Source of the DNA: Rhyacophila brunnea
Lineage: Eukaryota; Arthropoda; Insecta; Trichoptera; Rhyacophilidae
Reading direction: 5' to 3'
DNA: 64,000 nt
NCBI GenBank assembly: GCA_022495005.1
Contig: JAGYXB010001049.1
Coordinates: 62,001 to 126,000 of the forward strand
The position numbers were made by a program, and so were the translations under genes. The notes beneath the pieces are model-generated. The model did no database searches, was not told the DNA's origin, and was given only the letters and a program-made list of their open reading frames with translations. This document shows positions 10,802-25,400 of the stretch, piece by piece. The stretch's first letter is position 1. Each line of letters starts with the position of its first letter.

Positions 10802-11222
10802 ATACCCCGTTTACAAGAGCATGGATTTACTGTTGACAGTAAGTATTATCACAGCCATAACAAGAAAATGTATGGGTAAACATGTATTATCCTGCAGTTG
10901 CAAGTTTGCATGCATGAATCAAAAAAGTTTGGAAGCTTCTGAATTGTCATGCGACAGTATGGATTTTTTCGATCTGCGCCTGCGCAGTAGTATGATAGTG
11001 ATGAACCTTCCGGCAAAAAAACGAACTATACTAATTTTGAGGTTAACCGATTTTAACTACCTGTCAAATAGTACCATAAAATGACAATGTCGCGTCTCGC
11101 TTACTCTTGAAGAATGAGATTGGAGAGACAGTCAGCACTTTTAAGTGTTAACAGTTATTCTCACGATAGTTTAAAATACGCACTATTGCTGCCAGTAAAT
11201 CCATGCAAGTGTACAGGTGCTA
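10802..11222. repeat. 430-bp MITE family A, copy 1
   Basis: Ends carry inverted copies of GCATGGATTTACTG (10819-10832 against 11191-11205, CAGTAAATCCATGC). The interior includes AATCAAAAAAGTT, GATCTGCGCCTGCGCAGTAG and CAGTCAGCACTTTTA, all shared with copies at 17067-17500 (inverted) and 22451-22852. Non-coding. The target duplication could not be fixed. Confidence 0.85.
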
Positions 11223-13431
11223 ATGACAGTTTTGGTTCATGTTGAAGTAGAAGAATACATTGAAAGTTGGCAATGAAATAATTTATTGTATGAAATTAAA
11301 TTATAATATGTCAAAAAATCTCAAATACTATCTAGTTAGAATTTATGTTTTCGGCCCACTAATTATTAAAAGTAATTTACTGTGAATACTATAATACTAT
11401 AGGAAAGTATTATAATTATTATGTTCCAGAAAACTTGAAAATTATGTATTACAAACACTTTTTAGAGTTTTAGACTAAAGTTTGTTAAGCAAAAAATATT
11501 GATGTTTCTATGTTCTAATTGAAATAAGTAATCTCCTGAGAATCAGACTAAAATTCACAAAGCTTAACTTTTATATGCTGAGATCAATAATTTGTAATTA
11601 CATAAATACTTTTAAAAAGTAAGTACTATTGTTGTATAAGTTCTACACTGCCATGAAATGTACTGCGTACACAGAGGTCTTTTTGATTCCTGTTTATTTA
11701 TTGTTAGGTAAGGGATAAAAGGCACACAGAAATTCGACTCGACACCGGCCGAATGCAGAAATAAAAAACAAAATTGTATTCACGGACACAGATGTGTTAA
11801 TCCATTATCCATAGAATCAATCCATAATCCATAGAGTTCATAGAATCAAACCGGCTAAAACATCATCAAATAAGGATACAGTGAATTTGTATTGTAATTG
11901 AAGAACAATAATAAATGGGCAGAAATATTTGGGGTGGATCCATCAATGAGAAATACATACTGATGCGCAAAGATTCAATGTTGGTAAGATATTTATCACC
12001 TCTTGTACGAAAAAGATATTACACAGCCGTTTCAACATGTCATGCTCAGCGATTTGACAAGCAGGCGCAGTATGTATCTGAATTATAAAATGACAAACGA
12101 TTTTTTTAAACTATCCGAAAGTGACATTCCTGCGAAGCTTCTTCCAACTTTGTTGCAAATGCCAATACTGTCGATTTTTCCAATGAACAGTATTGTATCG
12201 ATTATGTGTACACGTACATTAATTACATGTGTTTTGTGAACGTTAATTAACTCACATAGATAATGTTGATGTGTTGCAGTCGTGCCGAATTTGTATGTAC
12301 AGCTCACCTAATAGTAAACACATGAACCAGTCTCATTTGAATATTCATTCATAGTGTTGTCTAAGATAACATTTAATTGGAAACCTTTTAGAGTACAAAA
12401 CGGATATAAATACTTATAGATATGTATGTAAACCAAAATTCATAAAGTTATGTATGAAATGTTTAACGTAAAAAGTAAAGAAAAGTAAAAACACCTATTT
12501 TACAATCAAACTAAAACAAGTTAAACACGAAATGCACAATATAAAAGACATTAAAGGCAAGCGCTGATAGAGCAATAAAAATTAATTAAGTCTACATTCC
12601 ACATAAAAATATTTTGTCTTTTAAATTTATCTCACATGATCTATTTTTTTAAAAATATATATTTAAATAAGTAAATATATATTATATCACATATTTGACA
12701 TCATGTCTATGCAAAAAAAAAGCAATGGCCATAAGTCAGAAGAAAAATATACAACATCAATTTTTATTTAACATACACGTATGTATTACTTAAAATAATT
12801 TAATACTTATATAAACTTCGGGACACAATACCACTCATCCGCATCTTTGAAAATAGATTAGAGCATTATGTATCTATTTTCACATTGTCTTGCATTTGGT
12901 TCACAAGGCACTATGTAGTCGACCAGTTCAAAATTTTAACATTAAATAATACAGACATAAAAAGTTTAAGCCTTTTACTAGATGTGAGTAAAGTTAACAT
13001 TGATTTTGAAATCATTCGAGTAAATTAATGATTTATCGTAATTAAAAAAACTGCTCCATGAGCAACCGTGGAAAAAACAAATATATATTTTAAGAGTATA
13101 ATTTTAGATTGAAAAAGATTTAACAATTCGTGATAAATATACACAAAATGTAAGAACAACAAGTGCATTTAAAATTTAATAATGACCATGCTACATATTT
13201 ATAAATGCAACATTTTTTTAAGTACCTATACGTATTAAATCTCATTTTATAATTAGTACCTTAGATGTGAAGAGACTTCAGATCTCTTTTTATGGCAATA
13301 AAATTGTGAAAAATTAAATAGGATTTATAATTTGTTTCAGACAAAAAATATATATTGCGTTTTCAAATAAGAAAATTGTTTGCTTGGAAATTGCAATTAT
13401 CGAAACCCCAAAACTAAACACAGTAATTATG
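11223..13431. other. Gene-free stretch, probably including the XPR1 3' UTR
   Basis: AT-rich sequence with no recognised coding region. The part next to 13431 must hold the XPR1 3' UTR; on the minus strand a possible AATAAA lies near 12765, but I cannot say which poly(A) site is used. Confidence 0.5.
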
Positions 13432-16400
13432 TTATAACTTTTTCGAAGACTGATCCATTTCCACTTGCAGGTCGTGTATGGATTCCTTTTTTATCAGAGC
13501 TCTCTTTTCGGGATCCTTTGTTTTCTTGGGAGTTTTCTTTTTTTGGTGCCTGTTGATCAAACGAAAATTATTAAAAAAATAATCAATTTATGAAGAAACA
13601 TAATTGAAACTGATCTCATACAACGCAATAATTGGAGTTTTGATTTTGGAATTGGAAAATAGAATTTATTTGATTTCAAAGGAAGACAGGTAATTGTACT
13701 GTATTAGCACTAGCAACTAGCAGATGTATCCGGTGTCACCCGAGTCAAAAATAACTAAACACATAATGATTTATTTTATTCGATGGAATGGTTATCGGTA
13801 TATTTTATCAGCAGTGGATTGACCCAAGGTGATGATGATGATAATAATGATATTAATTTATTAAGTGTATAATTAGTTCTCTATGGATAATTTTTATTCA
13901 AATACGTCGGCATACCTAATAAAATTTCTCATACATAGCAATAAAAAAACTGTGAACTTTTAATATTTTACAGTCTAAACCCAGACTAAACCAAACAGAA
14001 TCCATTAGTGTACTACATATTAGCCCAATGTATATGTTGGACTTTCAATAAGAATTAATAGGTTTTATTGTGACCAAAAATTTTGTGATTTCTCCTTAAT
14101 ATAAGTGATAGATGATAGATGATACATATTTATGAATGTTAGAAATGTTATGAAAAAAAAATTAAATGGTCAATAATTGTATAATCAAAGATATTAATAT
14201 CTCCCAACTTCGATACTAAAGAAATGGCCATGCCATCCTTTCTGGAGTGCAGAAGAGCTGCTTCAGACTGAGAATAGGAGGATGCCTGGCGACATGACTG
14301 GCTAGCATCGGGTGTGAGGACTTCTAGTCTAATTGTGGATCAGCTGGACAAGCTTCATGGCTTTAGACTTCCTCGCAAATATAGCGTGTGTCTGAACCAA
14401 ATCTGGTGTGCCATTCCAGGTATGCTTCTAATACGATGCATAAGTGGGGCTTGAAATAATCGCATCCCCACTTTGGGAGTGTCGTGAGATTCAGGCGACG
14501 GAGCACATCGTGGAGTCATGTAACATGTATGCCTTCCACGGAGGAGTTTCAGCCTTACACCAGGTCAAACTGGAAGCTATTGCATGGACTAATGCCTTGC
14601 CGATTTCACGTCTTTTTCTTTTTTAACAAAATGTTTTACTTTATTTTTTTACTTTCATCATATATAATTTTCTAAAGCAGTCAAGCCAAAAAAAAATTTT
14701 TTTGACTGGCAATGCTAGATCATTTTCTAAAGAGTGCTTGAAATTATGTGATTTTCAAAACTCAAAAATTCTGAATCAAATCGCTTAAAAAAACCTATTA
14801 AATATCGGACTAATTTTCAATAGTGGATGATCAATCCAGTCGATTTTTTCAAATCAACATCAAATTTATCTCAGGGCAGAAGGCAGGCGTCATTTTGCTA
14901 AATGTCATAGATTATAAATATGATCAAAGAGACAATGTGTTTCTTTTGTTGGTAGTAAACACGAACCTTTTACGAAGAAGGAGTGAAAATATTGCATTTT
15001 CTCACTTTTTCAAAAAGTGGATTTAGCCAAATTTGAAAATTACCTCCTGTGGCAATTTGATTTAAAAGACAAGATAATTGAATTTGTTCAGATCTCACAT
15101 CTCAAAGCCATACAGGACCACAGATAGCAAATGCGCTTGAGCAACTAGAATTTGGTCTTCACAGAATACGGCGGCAATCTCTACAATATGTGATTCTGAA
15201 TTGGTTGAACGCACACCCTACCATGCCCATGCGAAATCCCAGTACTATAAAATCTACAATCCTCGGCAACTGTGGTAACTAAGTATTTAAACTGTATCCA
15301 CAGAATCTTTAGAACAGCGCATTATGAATGTGTCAGCCAACATTGTAATTCCTGATATGAATTCCGTTATTGTGACCGACCCTCACTCACCTTGCAACGG
15401 TGTTAGGAGAGTAATCTACGTGCTACAGGTATGAGATGAAATGAGGTACAAGAAACATATGGCATTGGACTGAGGAAAATAGTAAAACTTTATGCTTTTA
15501 ATATGCCCTGATGCTGAAACGTGGCAAGATGAAGTAATAATATTTGATTATGCAATATTTGGTATTGTGCAATAGCAACACGATATTCACCTATTTACGA
15601 CACCATTCTCTTCATCCATCATCCTGAGGATAGTGTTCTGATCTGAAGAGTCGATGGGGGCAACGGAGATGTCTCTCACTGCTCTGAACTGACCACAGTT
15701 ATTCAGATGTTCATTCTCCAAGCGGAAAAAGTTCCAAATGAAACGTCTAAAAAAGAAAAAGTATATTATATTGTAGAACGTGAATATGGCTTTTTAATGA
15801 CTCTCATTGTATTTTTAAGAAACAAAACAGAAAAGTGTCAAAAAATCTTTTAGGGGGGGATTCTTAATTATCGGTTTTTAGATAAATATAATGTTAATCC
15901 TTTCTATGCCGCAATTAGTTAATTGATGGTAATTAACGTAAGAATCGGTGTAATTAAGGCGTGCAAAGACGCTCTGGGCACTTAACCGGTTAACTACTGT
16001 TTTGATTGATATCATTATAATATAATTTAGATTTACATACTTAATAACATTTTCTGACATCTGTTGTACCAATATATTATTATGTTAGACAAGGTAGATT
16101 AAATTGAATTGTTTTTGAATACAGTAAGTATATTTTTAGAATATCGTATAAACTTATTTTTAATGTTTTTAATAAATTAATTGTTATGTTGTGCTATAAA
16201 TAGCTGTAAAATTCTATTTTTGTACAAGTTGACAATGTCAGTCTAAGAGAGAAAAAAAGTTCTGGCCGTTATGAAAATGGATTATGTAAATAGTAAATTG
16301 TGTTACATTTTAATGAACATAACGTCTCTTCATCAAAAATTGACATTTATTTCAACACCATCAAAGTGATTATATAATAAAGATGTTATTAATTTTTGTT

Positions 16401-19400
16401 GATGAGGTTGACAATTTGTGGAGAATTGAAGATAATATCCAGTGATCATTAACAAAATAATTACCTGATTACTTCCAGAAGTGCCAAAACTGTAGTCATT
16501 ACATCGGGACTTATCCAATTATTTTGAATAATAATGAAAGATAGCGCCCAGATGAATCTCAGGAAGAAGTCTTCAATTATTGCAAAGTAATAATAGAACT
16601 GAAATGTAACAGAATGTAAACATGAATTACTACTACATAGGTAGGTACAAATTTAAATAATGAAATACATCATTTATTTTCAACTTACTCCAGAGCTGTA
16701 GACAATCTCTTCGCGTAGGTATCGGTTCTCTGGTGGCGCATTTCGGTCCAACAATCCCCAATCCATCTTCAAGTCCCAAGTGTATGCGTAGCACGACGAT
16801 ATTAGCTGAGACATAAGCCAAAGATACAGAAATGGATTGTCGTAAGGATCGTTGTATGAACCTAAAGATAATAAAGGGACAGAAAAACAATTAAAAAAAA
16901 TATTCCATTATATTATATATAAAACATAATTTGGATTTATCATCCATACATAGTCACTATGGAGTCATTTTTTACCCATGTTTAGGTCTAGGTCTAGCTA
17001 GGTAATAATATTTTTTATGCAATGTTACTTGATGTGGTTTCAGTTGAGAGTATTAGACAAATTTAATAGTGCCTGTACATGTGCATGGATTTACTGGCAG
17101 CAATAATGTGTATTTTAAACTATCGTGACAATAACTGTTTACACGTAAAAGTGCTGACTGTCTCTCCAATCTCATTCTTCAAGAGTAAGTGAGACGCAAT
17201 GTTGTCATTTTATGGTACCATTTGACAGGACGTAAAAATTGGTTAACCTCTAAATGAATCTATCCGCGGTGTAGTTCATTTTTTTGCCGGCAATTTCGCC
17301 ACTATTGTTCTACTGCGCAGGCGCAGATCGAAAAAATCCCAACTGTCACATGAAAATTCAGAAGCTTCCAAACTTTTTTGATTCATGCATGCAATCTTGC
17401 AACTTCAGGATAATACATGTTTACATGTACATTTTCCTGTTATGGCCATGATAACACGTATTGCCAACAGTAAATCCATGCATGTTTAAACGGGGTATTA
17501 GATTAAAATTGCAAATTTAAGTGACAATCACAATTTCATACATTTTTAATCAGTAAAAATAATAATACATATCAACTTGCAATATACTCACATTATATAG
17601 TTAGTATAATAGAGTAGATACCTATAAAAACCAATTTAATTCAAACACGCCTGATTTAAAATTGGCTGTAATTTTAAATGTTTCATAATATATTGTCGTA
17701 TAATAACTGTTAAATTGCTGGAGGACTTACTGTCATAAAAGCTCTTGAGTGTAGCAAAGATGACGACCACAAAGGTGGTAGAGTATTTGCCAGCATTCAC
17801 CAGATGGGGAAAGGCTTCTTTGGAATCTTTGTATCGTCTCACACATTGCGCAAAGCGAAACCATGCCGGTAAACAGTTCACTATCGGTCGAGATATGAAG
17901 GAATGTTCCATGCATTGAGTACTATCTGTAATGAAAATTTATATATTTTAATGGTATATATACATCATTATAACAATATTATGATGTATTTATGAGACTA
18001 ATATGTTGTCATTCTCTAATATTGTTTTACTAAATCATATGAAAATAAAAGATTCAATTAATAAATACAGCCCAGAGTAGCTATCTATTATATCAATGAT
18101 GTATTCTATTAAGTTAAACAAAATTAATTAACGTATGTATATACAGTACACTCTCAGTAATCCGCCGCTCGATTATTCGACAACTACTATAATCCGCCGT
18201 TATTTTTAAAAGTTGAAAGTACAAAATCAAGCTCTATAATTTGCCAGTATTCGATTGTCAAATTCAGTAGTCCGCCGCGTACAAGTATACAACGGGAGAC
18301 AGGTTTATTTTGGAAACTTCTCCTTTGTAATACGTACGTCCATCGCGAAGAAAGTAATGTGCCAGAGAGGAAAGTGCCCAAGGACCGCATCACAATAATT
18401 ATGCTGTGCTCCAATGCAACCGGGACAAACAAAATGAAGCTTTTGGTAATAGGGAAAGCGAGGAATCCTAAGCCATTCAAGAATATCTGCCTCACTGAAC
18501 AACTGGTTGTGTCAAGTGATTTACTGTTTAATATTTAGTTTATAAATATGTATAATTTAGTAAATACTTGATTTTGATTATAAATATGTAAAACCGTAAT
18601 TTGTTAGTACAAATTTCTCTAAAAAACTATTTTTACAAAATACCTGTTTTAATTTTTACCATAGTTTCTATGTATGCACTATAATCCGCCGCTTTCACTA
18701 ATTGGACACTTGTCTGGTTTTTGGGGTGGCGGATTACTGAGAGAGTACTGTATAGAGAATTTTCTTAAAATATTGTCTTTTGTTAGTGTTCAATAAATAA
18801 CGTTTTTTGTCTTTAAATCAGTTAAGAATATCATATATTTTGCATCAGAATGTCCTATTGAAGCGGACGCAACCTGCCTTGATCATTTTTAAATTAATGT
18901 GGAATACAAACAGCATAATTTAAAAAAAATATTTAGGAGAAAGCATGATGTATTTATTATCAGTGGTAAGATTGCCTGCTGCATGGAGGAAAACAATTAT
19001 ATTATCGAACAAATAATAAGATGCAAACTGTGATCAATGTGTTATTGTATTTTTTTTTTTAATTAATGCCCTTGCTTTTTCATACAAGGTGGTTGTTATT
19101 AATTTTGAACAATCACAAACACCCAGGATTTGAGAAAATCCGAACCCGGAGCTCCCTGATGGAAGGGCAGCGCCTTACACACTGCCCTATGAGAGCCGCC
19201 TGTGTTATTATATTATACACAGGCAGTATAACGCATAGTAAGGCAAGGCAATTTGTTCCACTTCAAAAATTTCAGAATAAGCTCAATATATTCAGTTACC
19301 TAATTTTAAATATCATTTTTGTATTGAAACTGATTGTTCATATTCCACCAAAGTTCTAATCTCAAAGTGTTAATCACCATGTTCCTACAATTATTATATT

Positions 19401-22400
19401 AGTTACGATTACAGACCCAATAATTTCACAATATTAAAGGTGTCATTGGTTCCTCACATCGTAATTATATTACTTACATTATGGAATGATAAATCAATTT
19501 ACGTTATGCTTAGAAAATTCTCATGTTTAAATTATTTTTATGAGTCAAGGTAATCGTTAAATAATTACTTTGTATCGAGTCTTCTATACTGTGTTTTATA
19601 AATAATAATCAAAAATCAATTATTACCTCCCGCTTCTAACCAATTTCCACTTGTGATATAAAAACAAATTAAAAAATGGAAGTCAAGTAGTGCTGTGACC
19701 AAAGAATTCAGCTGGTCAGCCATCCAGAAATCAGCGAAGGCCACTTGTATAAATGGGGCTGCCATCATTCGACCCTAATAATGATAACAAGTACACTTTT
19801 AGGTATAGTTTGAAGTAAACCATTTAGATATGAGAATAGATATACGATATTAAGACCATTTAATAGTCAGAAAATCATTTAAATCGACTGCTGTCAAATG
19901 CACGATACAATATGGTTTTTTAAATCTTAATTTTTATGTAACAGATTTAAAGTTATCAATATTATTTTTCATCATTTTCGTGCTCGGATGCTTCAGATTC
20001 ATCGGATTGAGTTCTTAAATTTTTTAAGAAAATAAGATGTTTGTTATGAAAATAAGTGTTTCGAACAATTTTTTGTCTCTCACTCCTGTCAACTCATAAT
20101 AAATTGACTTCTTTAGAAAATTTCATTAGAATTTTTAAAGAGAATGTGGTACGATTATAAATTGCTGACATCATTTTCCACAATCTAGAGTTACAGAATT
20201 ATACATATTGTATGTTGTTTTCTGGCGTCCATGATGAAGTACTGGCCAAATGTCTGCCTCTGTCATCGTGGGTGAAGGGTACCTACATCGCATCTAGAAA
20301 GCTTCTAATGTTTACCTTATATGTGTCGATGAACCAACGAAAAAAATGGTATGTAATAATAATTTGTAGTATTAAAATATGATTAAATTGAAGACGTTAT
20401 GTTGAGATCATAATCTTCATTTGTTATGAAAAAAAAAATTCATATGTCGTCAGAGTAAATTGGATGAGATCAAAATCTCACAGGAAAACTCCAAGATAAT
20501 CAAAACACATATCAAATATGTAAACCGACAGTAAAATTGTAGATACAAGACCATACCACACAATATAGATGTTTATTCAGTAGATTAAACAATCGAACAC
20601 AAGAATGAGATAAGAATCATTTTCGCTTTACAAGAGATGAATACATTATCCAGATTACAGAACAACGTCATAAAATAGACAAACAAATTTAAATTACACT
20701 GAACAAAAGCAGACAATTAAGTTGAATTCGTTGCATTAGAATGTATTGCTGTATTTATTGCCTACAGGTGTTTCATCAGAATATGTATTAGCATTTTCGC
20801 ATATATTCATTTATGATTCGAAACTGTCCACTATGCCAGTGATACAGATACCGTAAATAGCCCTTGAAATGAATCCGGGGCAAAAGAAGACAGTCAAGGG
20901 ATACGCTAAGAGGAATATGTCAATGGGGATGCAAGGACTGGAGAAGGCGCACAGAGTACTGGGATGACTGGTGGAAAGCAAGTTAAACCATAACGCAATC
21001 AAAGAAGGTAATGTATGTATTCATTATACTTGGTAATGTTATAGTAATAGTAATGATTTACAAAGACTTGTTTAAAGTCAAGAAAATAAATAAAATAGCA
21101 ATATATTATGAGACATTAATTGATTTTAAACATGACATGCAACTGACATAAAATATGAAATATAAAATTTATTGATTTAATGTTTATTGATTTATTTGCA
21201 TAGCAACGGTGTGGCATCCGATAATACTGATATTGATCTGATGTTTAAGATGTATAATGAAATATATAGAGAATTTAAAACATGCTGGTTGAGATATTTT
21301 TAACAATGCCATTTTATGTTGCAAAGCAAATATGTATTTTCTTTAATATACACACGTTGGTTTTTGAGCTAATATTTGCAATATTCTGAGTAGGTACATG
21401 AAAAGGATTAACGTTAACAATAATATTGGTGCTGGAATAATGATAATCATAATAAAGATGCATCTAACAGTATAAGATAACAGTACTTTAGAAGTGGTAT
21501 AATTATACTGCTATGAGTAAGAGAGCCTTACATTGTCTACAGTATTACAATACGTGTTAATGTGCTTGTATTTACAGAGAACACATGCAAGATTCATAAA
21601 AGAATAATAATTACATACTTAAAATTCTCAAAATGATAATCATTTTACAAATCCAGTGTTCCCCAAACTATTTGAGTCACAAAACACAATTTCTCTTATA
21701 TTTATAGAACTACACCTTATACTTGAGTACAATGTATGAAGCCTCATGGCAGGAATATACCTACATTCTAAATACAATACTTTTGCAACTAAATTGATAT
21801 AAGATTTAATTTATAATGGTTTAGTTGACATGAGAAAAATAGAAAAGATAACATTCAATATGAATCTTAGTATAAATCAAGAAAACACTATTACATTAAA
21901 TTTATATACTTACAAATATTCTGAGAAACCAAAACCTGGCTTCGTGTCGGAATATCTTCAACGGATTTAACATGAAGGCACACATGATGACAGTCAAAAA
22001 CAGGGGATTCACAAATGGAGGAATGCTCAAACTAGCACTGTATAAGAAGCTCAGTATACTCAGTGCCCAAACCACCCCAAAAATTGCTGCCATCTCCATC
22101 AAATGCTGCTCTGAAAGGTGGTTTCGGGGATCCAGCTCGAATATTAGCACATGATTCACTCCTGAAGATCTCCAGCCGTAGACATTAACGGCAATCAGGA
22201 ACAGGAACAAAATTATAAGCAACGGCCCTCTATATAGACGTAGTGCTATCTTTAGATTTTCTGATGTACTTTCATGGAAAAGTGCTGAAAACAGTAATTC
22301 AAAATTAGTAAATAAATTTCTCACATTTGAAAGATTGACATGTTTTCTTTTGAATTAAATTTGTAGAGATAATTTTATGTCAGTCACAGTCACAAATAAG

Positions 22401-25400
22401 TATTGTACTCAAATACATAATAAGGTTACTTATTTTTCGATATCGACCATAATACCATGGATTTACTGCTGACAGTACGTATTATCGTGGCCATAACAAA
22501 ATAATGCACGTGTAAACACGTATTATCGTGCAAATTGCAAGATTGCATACATGAATCAAAAAAGTTCAGAGGCTTCTGAATTTTTACGCGACAATTGGAC
22601 CGTGCAATATCTGCACCTGCGGAGTAGAACGATAGTAGCGAACCTACCGGTAGAAAAACGACCTGCACCGCGCAGAGACTAATTTTGAGGTTAACCAATT
22701 TTCACGACCTGTCAAACCATAAAATGACACATACTCTGGAAAACTGAGATTGGCGAGACAGTCAGCACTTTTACGTATAACAGTTATGATCGCGATAGTT
22801 TAAAATACACACAACTGGTGCAAGTAAATCCATGCACGTGTACAGGCGCTATAATTCCGTAATGAGTTATTTTTCAAAGTTAGCGTAAAACGATACAGAT
22901 TTTTATAAACCAAATTAATTACCAAATTATGAAAATTTGTAACAATAATGTGCATTCATTACATTATAACCTTAATAGAAATGTCACACCAATTTGATAT
23001 TATACTTACCTAGATTATGAATAAATCTAGGCGGAATTCGATTTTTAAATAATTGAAATATCACATCGCAATGTAAAAAACAATTGTTTAGTTTATCGAG
23101 TCATGAAGAATACAAATGACCACACTTATTAGTTTAATAAATGGTTTCGGTGCATTACAATTAGATTATATTGTCGTAGTATTTTTTAAATATGCATTTT
23201 TCTATGTTTAAAACTTATTATACGCCAATATACCGAACGATACAATTTTTAAATAGTGGTAAAACATCGAGCATAGAGAAAGTTGCAAATGACGTGGCAA
23301 TTAATTTGTAGTCAACGTAAAAATGTCAAATTGCTGGAAAATTCGCTCAATTCAATTTGGAAATCTTTGAAGAGTCTATAAATCAAAGTAAAAATGTTAA
23401 AAGTTAACAATGTGGTGTTTAGATAAGAAATTAGTATGTTATTTAAAATCTCTGTGTGACCATATGTAGAATTGTTATAAAATACAAGTTTACGGTAAAG
23501 CGACAGATTATAAACTACATAATAGAATGGAGGAAACATGAAAAAGGACAATGTTGGTCTTGCCTTGCCTGGGTAGAAGTCCAATAATCTTCTTTGGATC
23601 ATTGATTTAATAGACTTTTTTGTTGGGAGATCGAATAACATTACAATGAAAATATTTTGTTTCTAATTACAGACTTGACAGGCAGTTTGACTAAACTCAA
23701 TATTTCAATTCAAATTCTTACCAGATAAAACAACAGCTACCAGTAGCACCAAGAAAGAGCCGGAAAAAAGGCCAACTTTAAACGTGGTCCACGGGCTTTG
23801 CTGCTCTCCCAACGGAGGCACCCGCAGCCTTTTCATGGCTCTCTGTCGGTCTCCGCCTTCCAACTCATTCGTAACTGATGCTTCAGTATCATTGATCAGT
23901 CTATCGATGTCTTTATTTATGTAGAAACGGGACTGTTCAACATGTTCGGCTCGCCATTTTGCGCCTACATCTACTGCTAATAACTGGAAAAAGAACCACC
24001 ATTAGAATAAACTCATTCCGACAATAAATAATATTATATCACAAAAACTACAATAAGAAATAAGGCACTCACCTTGTCATGCTTTTTCAATATTTTTCTG
24101 AATCCTGTATGATTCAAGTTCTGATAATTCTGAAGTAAAATAAGACTAAGGTAGAATTCGCTAAAGGCCAACTTCATCTCCTGCACTTTCCGGTGGGGCA
24201 AGGCCGCTTTTTTGGATTCCGTTTTATGTTTCTGTCCATCAAACGTGAGTTTCATTTCACTTTGAAGTGTTGCAAACTTCCTTGTCGCCTCTGCCAACTT
24301 CTCTGTTGAATTATTTTATTTAATGGTTATTAATTTGCAATTGATTGTCTTTTCAAAAAAGACTACTATAATGATGGAATATTAGGATATTGGAAAAAGT
24401 TAGAAATGTAACAAGAACATCTCATTTAGGCGATGCTTCAGTGTAATATGTGTCTAATTAATATTGTTAGGGCAATATCGAATGACTTAAATGCTTTTTA
24501 TTGAGTGAACATAAGAATTTCACTGAAATTTTTCTGGGGAAGAACAAACATTCGCTCACTTGGTCTAAATGCGGCTTAAGGTTACTTAACCTTAGAACAG
24601 GTTTAATTAATCAGCTAGCAAGCAAATAGATTCATTTATACTATAACAATATAAAAAAAAAAAATTATTACTGGAATAATTGTTATAGGAAGCCTTCTAA
24701 CATACATTCAAAATTATCTTCTAATTATGATAAAAAAAATAGGATAGGTAGTCAAAAAAAGACAAGATAAAATCTGGACTGTCAATTTCTCAAATCGAAA
24801 ATTATTTATTGTAATCTTGAATATCAATTTTTTACATATTTGTATCACGATAAGCATCAGTTGAGATGATTAACTTCTTGATAAATAAACAGAAGTTGGA
24901 TGTTTTGTATATCTTTCTACGGTTTCTTGTGTCTCGAATTAGTGGGTTACTTATATCTTTGATATTATCTTACAGATTATTTTGTTACTTTTTCAAGCTA
25001 TCGTCATACTAACCTGAATAAAATGTATTAATTTTTTTCAATTCTTGGTCACAGTAGTGAAAGAAGTTTTCATCGAAATTCGCAAAATGGCGGGAGAGAA
25101 TTTCCGGCTCCACATTCTCCGCTGACGGAGCTTCTTCCACGGCCACATAGAGCATCGCCTTCATTTCCTATAATATATTTTTACAATAAATAACTGACAT
25201 TACAATGTTCATTACGCACATGGTATACATGATGCGATGAGTGATGAACGAAAAGGAATGCATGAATGTAAAAAATTGTATATTATGATATGAATTCACG
25301 AAACAATGCAATAATGCCAGTTTGGAGGACATTTTAAGTCTTGGGGTGTTTCGAATCCTTCACCCACGCCTTGGCACTAAATACTGTAATTTTGCCGATA

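Noticed and set aside
15040..15350. Another LINE polymerase fragment on the minus strand ([15 protein letters not shown])
   Set aside because: Too short and interrupted by stops to separate from chance.
18187..18502. Minus-strand frames of 102 and 65 codons
   Set aside because: They are shadows of the plus-strand Tigger transposase slice.
20811..21002. 63-codon minus-strand frame in XPR1 intron 5
   Set aside because: No homology recognised and not needed by the XPR1 model.
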